From the NCBI GenBank assembly GCA_963666875.2, contig CAXXPU010000009.1:1-64000 (forward strand): 64,000 nucleotides of DNA, written 5' to 3'. Positions within the stretch are counted from its first letter, which is position 1, and every line of letters starts with the position of its first letter. Positions 27,123 to 35,100 of the stretch are shown here, one piece after another. The notes beneath the pieces are model-generated. The model saw only the letters and a list, made by a program, of their open reading frames with translations. It was not told the DNA's origin and ran no database searches. This stretch comes from G963662655 sp963666875 (lineage in GTDB: Bacteria > Cloacimonadota > Cloacimonadia > Cloacimonadales > JAIOQZ01). Position numbers and translations under genes: made by a program.

Positions 27123-28646
27123 TTACTTATTCTCTTTCCAGTCTCTACAAATCTTCTCGACTTCCCTGAAATTAACTTTGCCGCTGGACATAAGTGGAAT
27201 GTCCTCGATAACATGGAAGTCCTTGGGAATCGCGATGGAAGGCAGTTCCTTCGCCATGAGTTTCTTGATGTGCTTCACGTTGATCTCGTTTGTCGTAACG
27301 ACGGCGACGATCTCCGAGCCCTTGACGGGATTGGGTATATCCACAGCACAGCAGATGGTTCCCTCCGGAAGTAACTTCTCAAGTACCGATTCGACTTTGA
27401 CCAGCGAAACCATCTCACCGCCGATCTTGACAAATCGTTTTAATCTGCCACGGTGCCATAGATAACCGTCTTCGTCCATCACGCCCATATCCCCGGTTTC
27501 ATACCATCCGTTGTGGATGCGCAGCGATGTCTCCTCGATATCGTGATAGTAACCCTTCATGACGTTATCGCCTTTGACCATGATCTTGCCCTCTTTGCCG
27601 CGGGGAAGTTCGCGATTGGATTCACGATCGACGATTTTTACCTGAACGCTGGGCAGAGGCAGTCCGACACTACCGGGCTTGTTTCTGCCGGGGAGATTGG
27701 TAGAGATTACAGGGCTTGTCTCGGTGGCTCCGTATCCTTCACAGACCTCGAGGTTATGCATGCGCAGGTATTCTTCCCGAATCTGACGGGTTAGTTTGTC
27801 CGCTCCCGCGACGGCGATGCGAACGGTGTTGAAATCGCCTTTGTCACTTTTCTTCAAATAGCCGTGGTAAAAGGTCGGTGTCCCTACCATGACGGTGACT
27901 TTGTGATCTCTGATCGAGTCGCATATCAATCGGTAATCCAGTGGATTCGCGTGGGCTACGATCGTGTTTCCGTGGGTGATGGGAAGCCACATGTCGATGG
28001 TGAGTCCGAAGACATGGAAGAGCGGCAGGTTTGCCAGGAAGACGTCTTCTTCCGCAATCCTTAGAATCTGGTGCACGTCTCGAAGGTTCGTAGCAATGTT
28101 CTTGTGAGACAGTTCCACCGCTTTCGGATCTTTTTCGCTTCCGCTCGTGAAGAGAATAACCGCAGTATCGTCCCGACTGATCTTCGGCATGAGGGTTTTC
28201 AGAATTCGCGAAGGTAGCTTTGCCTTCAGGGCGGCTGTAATCTTGTCCACGAGAGTGACCTTCTTGAGTATATCCTCGATGAAAATCATTCCGTTCATTG
28301 GCGCAAGTCTGATTGCTTCGAGGAGTTTGCGACTGGTGATGATCGTGGTGAAATTGCATTTTTCACGGGCGAAGATGCAGTTTTCCTTAGCGCCTGTCGA
28401 ATAATTCAGCATGACGGGTGTCTTTTTAGACATCAGTACGCCCAGAATCGACAACATACATCCTGCGGAAGTCGGCAACATGATTCCGATATGCGATTCG
28501 GGGAAGGATGAGACCTTTCTGGCCAGGATCAGTGACGCGATGAGCATTCGTTCGTAGGTGAAAATACTACCAGTCGCGACATCGTTTACCGCGACGCGAC
28601 TGCCGTTTTTCTTGGCTGCTTCGATAAATGCGATGTGCAAAATCAT
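27123..28646 (-). CDS. AMP-forming acyl-CoA/acyl-ACP synthetase
   Basis: Adenylate-forming ligase activating a fatty acid, 507 aa. It has the P-loop-like LFTSGSEKDPKAVELSHKN, the YGATETSPVIS motif, YETGDMG, the hinge region GRLKRFVKIGGE and the catalytic Lys in SSGKVNF. The domain is closest in style to the acyl-ACP synthetase half of Aas-type enzymes, because of the SEKDPKAVELSHKN loop, but no acyltransferase domain is attached. The substrate is therefore only 'a fatty acid'. The weak ribosome site GGGG precedes the ATG. It follows carbamate kinase on the same strand with a hairpin between them. Confidence 0.88.
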   Translation of the reverse strand: MILHIAFIEAAKKNGSRVAVNDVATGSIFTYERMLIASLILARKVSSFPESHIGIMLPTSAGCMLSILGVLMSKKTPVMLNYSTGAKENCIFAREKCNFTTIITSRKLLEAIRLAPMNGMIFIEDILKKVTLVDKITAALKAKLPSRILKTLMPKISRDDTAVILFTSGSEKDPKAVELSHKNIATNLRDVHQILRIAEEDVFLANLPLFHVFGLTIDMWLPITHGNTIVAHANPLDYRLICDSIRDHKVTVMVGTPTFYHGYLKKSDKGDFNTVRIAVAGADKLTRQIREEYLRMHNLEVCEGYGATETSPVISTNLPGRNKPGSVGLPLPSVQVKIVDRESNRELPRGKEGKIMVKGDNVMKGYYHDIEETSLRIHNGWYETGDMGVMDEDGYLWHRGRLKRFVKIGGEMVSLVKVESVLEKLLPEGTICCAVDIPNPVKGSEIVAVVTTNEINVKHIKKLMAKELPSIAIPKDFHVIEDIPLMSSGKVNFREVEKICRDWKENK

Positions 28647-28672
28647 ACGTTACCCCGGTTTTCTATACGAAA

Positions 28673-28698
28673 CAGGTTCGGATTTCACCCCGAACCTG
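28673..28698 (-). terminator. Hairpin between carbamate kinase and ligase genes
   Basis: CAGGTTCGG (28673-28681) pairs with CCGAACCTG (28690-28698) around an 8-base loop, six bases after the carbamate kinase stop on the minus strand. Only TTTCG follows, so it is a weak terminator or a processing hairpin. Confidence 0.5.
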
Positions 28699-28704
28699 CT
28701 ACCG

Positions 28705-29649
28705 TTATCTTGATATTATCGTTCCCGTTTTACCGGCGAAAGCGTCGAGCACCTTCTCGATGGAGGTAATCAGCACCTCTTTGCCGCCTCGCTCGATGAA
28801 GCGGATCGCGGCTTTGATCTTCGGCCCCATGCTGCCGGCGGGAAAATGTCCTTCATCACTGTATTTCTTCGCGTCTTGCAGTGATATGTGAGAAAGCTCC
28901 TTCTGCTCCGGTTTTCCGAAGTTGATACAGACTTTCTCGACGCCGGTCAGAATGACCAGCCGTTCTGCGTCGATCTTCTCTGCAAGCAGCGCGGATGCGT
29001 AATCCTTGTCGATCACGGCGTCGAATCCTTCATAGGTGCCGTCTTCCTGAATGTAATACGGAACCCCGCCGCCGCCGCACGCGATCACGATCTGACCTTC
29101 CTCGATCAATCGTTTGATCGTCGGCGCCTGGATAATGTCGATGGGTAGTGGCGACGGTACCACCTGACGATAGCCGCGACCGGAGTCCTCGACCATGGTC
29201 CAGCCGTATTCGCGCTTCATGATCTCGGCCTTGTCCTTGTCGAAGAACGGCCCGACCGGTTTGCTCGGATTTTTAATGCTGGGATCGTTACGATCAACGA
29301 GTACCTGCGATATGATGGTGATGACGTTACGGTCAATTTCGTTCTTGATCAGAAGGTTTTGCAGTGATTGCTCGATCATGTACCCCATCGTGCCTTCGGT
29401 GGCCGCGTTCAGAACGCCCAGTGGCAGCGGCGCGATGTTCTTGTCCATGCCGGCGAGCTGTTGAATGAGCATGTTTCCGACCTGTGGACCGTTTCCGTGT
29501 GTGATTGCCAGATGATATCCCTGTCGGGCAAGCTCTGCGATTGCTGAAAGGCTGGTTCTGGTATTGGCGAACTGCTGGGTGATGGTTCCTTCCTGTCCTG
29601 CTTCGATGATTGCGTTTCCGCCAAGTGCTACGACAGCTTTGCGATTCAT
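28705..29649 (-). CDS. arcC: Carbamate kinase
   Basis: Transfers phosphate between carbamoyl phosphate and ADP, yielding ATP in arginine or purine fermentation, or making carbamoyl phosphate in reverse. It is 314 aa. It has VALGGNAI, THGNGPQVGNML, the long GTMGYMIEQSLQN segment, VPSPLPIDI, IACGGGGVPYY, DAVIDKDYASALLAEKI and HFPAGSMGPKI. The start at 29649 has GAGG five bases upstream; a TTG 12 bases earlier is less likely. No arginine deiminase or ornithine transcarbamylase is in the window, so the source of carbamoyl phosphate is unknown. Confidence 0.95.
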   Translation of the reverse strand: MNRKAVVALGGNAIIEAGQEGTITQQFANTRTSLSAIAELARQGYHLAITHGNGPQVGNMLIQQLAGMDKNIAPLPLGVLNAATEGTMGYMIEQSLQNLLIKNEIDRNVITIISQVLVDRNDPSIKNPSKPVGPFFDKDKAEIMKREYGWTMVEDSGRGYRQVVPSPLPIDIIQAPTIKRLIEEGQIVIACGGGGVPYYIQEDGTYEGFDAVIDKDYASALLAEKIDAERLVILTGVEKVCINFGKPEQKELSHISLQDAKKYSDEGHFPAGSMGPKIKAAIRFIERGGKEVLITSIEKVLDAFAGKTGTIISR

Positions 29650-29856
29650 TTCGTACCTCAACTTCCATTGAAAAGAAAGTGACCCGATCCTGAGATTGGG
29701 TCATTTATCTCCAATAAGTTCTGATTTCATTTTGTTGAATGAGATGCAGAAAAACATCATTCCATTGTAACGAAAACCCATAGCTGAAATATGTCGCAAA
29801 CGTCAAGCTTTTTGTAAGGAGTCAGGAGACAGGAGGGAGAGGCGGTGGCGTTTTCT

Positions 29857-30345
29857 TTATTCCTCGACAGCGGTGACGACAGCGAACGCCTGTACGCCCT
29901 CGCCGCGTCCGAAATCGGTGAGTCCTTCGCCCGTGGTGGCCGTGATGCCGATGTCCTGCGGCTCAATGGGCAGGATTTCCGAGAGGCGTTGACGCATGGC
30001 GTCTATCATCGGGGTGATCATCGGTTTCTTGCATTCGATACTGATCGAGAGGTGGGTGAGACGGAAATCACCGAGGTATTTGAGCGCTTCCAGCAGATAA
30101 ACCGCGCTGTCGTCGATACCATCTTCAAGGCACATCCGGTCGCTTTCCTTGCCGATGATGTTGACCCCGGTGATACCCGAGATCGCGTTGGTGATCGCGT
30201 GCATGACTGCGTCCGCGTCGCTGTTGCCTTTCAGCCCAGGCAGTCCCGGGAATTCGATTCCGCCGAGGATGAACGGCTTGTTCATATCGTCACCGATCCG
30301 GTGACTGTCCTGTCCGATACCTGTTTTGATTCTCATGCGTTGCAT
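29857..30345 (-). CDS. ispF: Divergent 2-C-methyl-D-erythritol 2,4-cyclodiphosphate synthase
   Basis: MEP-pathway enzyme forming the cyclic diphosphate on the way to isoprenoids. It is about 160 aa. Metal ligands are present: GQDSHR (Asp and His) and AVMHAI (His). The usual GHSDADV reads GNSDADAVMHAITNAIS, the DIGxxFPD motif is replaced by a GKESDRMC region, and the TTTEKLGF segment reads ATTGEGLTDFGRGEG. These differences mark a divergent subfamily, so activity is likely but not certain. ATG 30336 (MRIKTG) is the start that best fits relatives; neither start has a clear Shine-Dalgarno. Confidence 0.82.
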   Translation of the reverse strand: MQRMRIKTGIGQDSHRIGDDMNKPFILGGIEFPGLPGLKGNSDADAVMHAITNAISGITGVNIIGKESDRMCLEDGIDDSAVYLLEALKYLGDFRLTHLSISIECKKPMITPMIDAMRQRLSEILPIEPQDIGITATTGEGLTDFGRGEGVQAFAVVTAVEE

Positions 30346-30652
30346 TTTAATGTCATGCGTTCGTTGTCAACATTTCTGGAAATAAAAGCAGGAATACCCC
30401 CATTTTTCTGTGGAATCTTGGTTCGATGAATATTGATCGATGTTATCCACAGTGTCCTTCGACTCCGCTCAGCAACTGTGTCGAGCGTCAAGTATAAAAA
30501 GGGGGTATCCTCTCGTTTTCCGTGGATAAATGCTGGAATTTGTCTGAAATGGACACAATCCACACCACGATAAGCGAACGAGACACTTTGACGTTCTATT
30601 CGGCGTGGATTGTGGACAAATTACTCTTCAAACGCATTTATCCACATAAAAC
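30346..30652. repeat. Repeat-rich intergenic region beside the IS110 element
   Basis: No gene seen. TTCTGGAAATAAAAGC at 30374-30389 also occurs at 32063-32078, on the other side of the IS. CAGGAATACCCCC at 30389-30401 is the reverse complement of 32050-32062, and a related GGGGGTATCCT lies near 30504. CCTTCGACTCCGCTCAG at about 30457 is a common dispersed bacterial repeat word. Confidence 0.6.
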
Positions 30653-31630
30653 TCAGTTCGTTGACTCATGCAATGATGGCGATTTCATGCCCCACGCGAG
30701 ATTATCTCTAACCATCGCATTCATGATTGTCACCATCTTTCTCATACAAGCCGTGGTTGCCACTTTCCCGGGTTTTCCTCGCTCGATTAAATCCACCCGG
30801 AACGAGCCGATTTTACGATTCCACTGAAAGGATGATATTGTTGGAAGATACAGTGCATTTCGAACCGATGGTCTGCCACCATGAATATGCCTTTTCCCTT
30901 TCAACGTTCCACTATCATGATTGATCGGGGCCAAGCCTGCAAGCATAGCGATTTCTTTCCTGTTTAGGGTGCCAAGTTCTGGCAATTCGACCAACATCGT
31001 CAGTGCTGTATGCTTTGCGACGCCGGGGATTGTCGTTAGCAGCTCTGTCTTCTCACGAAACTCCGGTACTTGATCCAGAAGTTCATCTATCTGCTTCTCG
31101 ATTCGCTTGATTTCATCATTCAAGTACTCGACATGTCGATCAATACTATCGATAATCTCATGATCCAGAGTGGATTCTCTGCGATTCTTTTCTCTTTTCC
31201 GATAGTCAATCAACTGATGCTTCCGTTTCATCAAATCCCTGATTGCCTCATGCCTCTTATCCACCTTGCACAGCAATCGGACGCCGAGCTTCTCGGCATA
31301 CAGCGCAATTGTCTCCGCATCGATCCGATCTGTCTTCGCTAGCTTTCCAGTACTACGGGCAAAGCTATGAACCTGATAGGCATTAACTTCTGCAACCATT
31401 ACGTTATGCTCTAACAAATAGCGTGCCAGTTTTTTCCCATACACTCCCGTCGATTCATATACAATGACAGGATCATTGCACTGGCGGATTGCATCATAGA
31501 GTTCCTCGAATCCCACGGCGGCATTTTTTACTTGCAAGGTTTCCTCTCTCCCTGATATAAATACATCAAGGGTCGATTTCGAAACATCGATCCCGATGAA
31601 GGTCGAGAGATTGTCGCTAATGTTGGTCAT
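30653..31630 (-). mobile_element. IS110-family transposase
   Basis: A 325-aa DEDD-type IS110 transposase: GIDVSKSTLDV, YESTGVYG and KTDRIDAETI in the RuvC-like N-terminal domain, a coiled-coil linker, and the C-terminal Transposase_20 domain with LLTTIPGVAKHTA, LAGLAPINHDSG and the ACMRKM segment. It appears full length with no stop. The start at 31630 follows AGGAG. Whether the element is active is unknown; only one copy is present in the window. Confidence 0.93.
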
Positions 31631-31860
31631 AATTGCTCCTTTCTTGTATTCGGGCTTCAAGCCCACGCAACTGTTCGGAATCGCATTATGAACCGGTCTG
31701 GACCAAGCTGAGCTCCGGGCTTATTAGCACTGGATGACAACGATCTCGAGACCGGCAGGATTACCTTGGTGGCCACCAGGGTAATCCACTCATCTAAACT
31801 GGCGGCGTTACCGCTATTCTGGCTTCTCAATGAACTGTGTCAATATACAAGGATGACACA
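31631..31860 (-). ncRNA. Non-coding end of IS110 element, candidate bridge RNA region
   Basis: IS110-group elements encode a bridge RNA in the non-coding end just upstream of the transposase. The 230 bases here are structured: 31758-31787 is a near-perfect 30-base palindrome (GGATTACC ... GGTAATCC arms with inner GGTGGCCACC), and CGGGCTTCAAGCCC near 31656-31669 is another hairpin. The exact RNA ends and loops were not worked out. Placement is from known family layout, not from a covariance search. Confidence 0.45.
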
Positions 31861-32199
31861 CTGTGGATAACTCATTGTAAAATAATAGTTTGTCATCCTG
31901 AGTGCCGCGAAGCGGTGTATCGAAGGACAAACAATTATTTTACACAGCAAAGAACCATTAACACTCAGATAGTCTACCGGATTTTTCACCATTAAACATA
32001 CATAAATGATAGCATTCCATCACCTTACAGCTACGCACTCAGAAATTCTGGGGGTATTCCTGTTCTGGAAATAAAAGCTCGCCCGGAGGTCGATCGCTAC
32101 AGGGAAACAAACGCGAGTTTGCATTCCTCTGTAGGTGCCGACCTCCGGGCGGCATTCTCTATGACTTTCTTCTGACTCCAGTCTTCTGGATTCAAACTC
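31861..32199. repeat. Stacked dispersed repeats between IS110 and the C25 gene
   Basis: No gene seen. GGGGGTATTCCTG (32050-32062) and TTCTGGAAATAAAAGC (32063-32078) match the other flank of the IS. GCCCGGAGGTCG (32081-32092) and CGACCTCCGGGC (32139-32150) form a 12-bp stem; the same CGACCTCCGGGCG unit occurs near 1710. TGTCATCCTGAGTGCCGCGA near 31891 is another common dispersed word. Confidence 0.65.
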
Positions 32200-35100
32200 C
32201 TATTTTAGAAGCAGCATTTTCTGCGTCGAGGAGTATCCATCGGTTTCCAGGCGGTAGAGATAAACGCCGGACGAAACGCGGTGGTTACTATTATCCGTAC
32301 CGTGCCAGGTGATGCTGTGATTTCCCTGATCGAGCCTGTCGTCAACGAGGGTTTTCACCAACTGACCCTTCACATTGTAGATCTTGAGCGTCGCACGACC
32401 GGCGTCTTTCAGGCTGAAGTCGATACGTGTCTCAGGGTTGAACGGGTTGGGATAGTTGCTGCCGAGGTTGTTGACATAGGATGGCGCGTCAGGCTGGTTA
32501 CCGACGATGGTTCCATCCCAGTAAACGTCATCCAGCGCAACCGGTTCGCTGAGCCCGGCGTCGTATTCGACGACGATCGTATAGAAGTAGGTCTTGAGCG
32601 AATCGATCTGATCGACGTACTGGTAATCGGTAATATCGCTTTCGATCATCACATTCGGACCTGTCTCTTCCTGACGATAGACGCGGAAGCTCTCGAATTC
32701 TTCGCGCGGATTCGATTTCACCTTCTTGGTGTTGCGAACCATCGATGGCGCTTCGTAATCCCAGGTGAGAGTCACCTGACCGTTTAGCTGAGACCAGGCT
32801 GTGCTGGTAACAGGATGCAAGTAGTTGAGCACCATGTTGTTTCCTTCGGAGATCGTTCCCTGCGTCGCGGCGAGTTCCGAGATCATGCCGCTCTCGAAGT
32901 ATTGCAGATCTGCCTGGAGATCGTAGGTGTTCTCCGAGACGTAGAGCAGGTAGTTACCGTCTTCATCCGGGTGGGTCGAGTATTGACCGACCGAAACAAG
33001 CGTGTTCTCGACATCTGCCATGTTCTCGCTGAGGGTGAGGGTTCCTGATATGCCGGCGCCTTTTTCCTGGCTGCCGGTCACAAGGACGTCGTCGATGACC
33101 CATCCGTACGCGACGGTGGATCCGTTGGAACCGAAGTGCCAGCGAATGGTAGCGTAGTTGCCTGCGTATTCGGAGATATCGATCACCACTTCGGCCCAGT
33201 CGGGATGGTAGCCGGAAAAGCCCGGTTCACCACCGATCGCACCGTTAGAGCTGGACATCGATGCGGTTGGATAACCGTCGAAGGGTACGACAACGTTCCA
33301 GGTCGTTCCGCCGTCGATGCTGATCTTGACGTTACCGCCGTCGTAGTTGGTCTGCGTCTGGTACTTGTGCCAGAAATGAAGTTCGGTGCAGGTTCCGATG
33401 TAGAATTCGGTCGAATCGAGTTTCCAGTCGGCATTGTCGAGGTAGTTAGCATAGAGGCGTGTCGCCCATGCGCTTTCACCGGAATGTGCGCCGAGACTCG
33501 GCGTTCCCCACTCCCAGAAACTTGGAGAAGTGAATCCCCAGTCGTTCTCTTCGAAGTCGGATTGCGCGCCCCAGATACCGATTCCCGCCTGGAAATCGTA
33601 TATCTGGCCAGTTCCGCCGTACATATCGACATCGAGGGTGAAGGTTACGATCGTCTCTGCCGGGATAGAAGCGTCGATTGAGATCGGATACGCTTTCTGC
33701 AGATTCATGCCCGGTTCGATGATGCCGTAACTGAATTCGGTCTGTCCGATGTTGACAAGGCTGTTATCGACGGACAATTCCGCTGTAACATCGCGAGCGG
33801 GTGAGGTTGTGGCGTTTTGCAGGTTGAGAATCAGGTATCCCTCTTCGCCCGGATCGAACACACCGTCCATGTTGCCTGTCGTGTCGTACACGATCGCGGA
33901 CAGCAGCTCCACGGTAGGCTTGAAAACCATTATCGTGAATGGGTATTCCCAGTAACCGTCTTCGTTGTGCACTTGAATCGTGAAGTGGGCGACATACTGA
34001 TTCGGGCACGACGGAAGCACGTCGAACGTGTAGAAAGACGTGTTGTAGCCGCTGTATGTGCTCGGGATGTCGGGATAAACCGATGTGGCATTGGTGATGT
34101 CAATGAAGGGTGAGTCACTCACGATCGTGCCGGTGATACCGGTAGCCATGGACATACCCACATTATCGATCTTCACGCTGAGATCGACGCTTTCGCCTGC
34201 TTCGACCTGACCGCTGCCATCTTCGTCATGGATCACGATACCGTTGTAAACCAGGTAGCTGTCCTGCGAGCTCATCGGAAGGCCGGTGAAGAGGATCGCC
34301 ACGCCATCGTCCAGAGGCAGAGACGAATTGGCGTATTCGTCATTATAGGTGTATTGTATACCGCGAAGCTCGGTGTGATCTTCGATACCGACAGTACAGT
34401 AATTACCCTGTTCTTCGTATGGGTTGTTGTAGTTATCAACGTTATTGAAGGTTTGGTACTGGATTTTAATCATGCCGTCAAAGGTGGGCGTCAGATACAC
34501 TTCGGGATCGTAGAGGATGATCTCGAAGGTTTCTTCTGCGCTCTGGCATGCATTCTGGCATTCAGACCACTCGATAACGAAGTAGTCCTCTTCCTGGTTG
34601 TACCATGTATAGACCCCGCCGTTACCGGTTCTGAGGTCATCCCAGAAAGCCGCGATCATCGCTCGTGGTCCCATGGCGCCCGGGATGTGCCAGTTACGGA
34701 ATGTAACCTGCTCGGTTTCTGCGAATGTCAGCCAGCCGTTCGAGCAGATAGAGACTTCGTCGTATGATTCGCCGTAGAAGTTGAATGTGAAGGGCAGATC
34801 GACGGTAACGATACCGTTGTACTCTTCACCCTGATCTCCGGTATCGCTGATACCCGTATTGGTTCCTGATCCGCCGTGATCCGGATCGATTTCGATCCAG
34901 TCGTAAACCGGCGCTTCGAGGTAGTCGGTATCGCCCGAGTCGTAGCAGACATATCCGTACGAATCTGGTCCTGTCGGATCACCTTCGTCGGCCTCACCGA
35001 CCTGAAGGATCACTTCTTCGAATTCCTCGTAACCGCTGTCGTTGAAGAGACGCAGTCGTGCCTTGACCGTCATACCCGGCAATGCCAGGGACAGCCCTGT

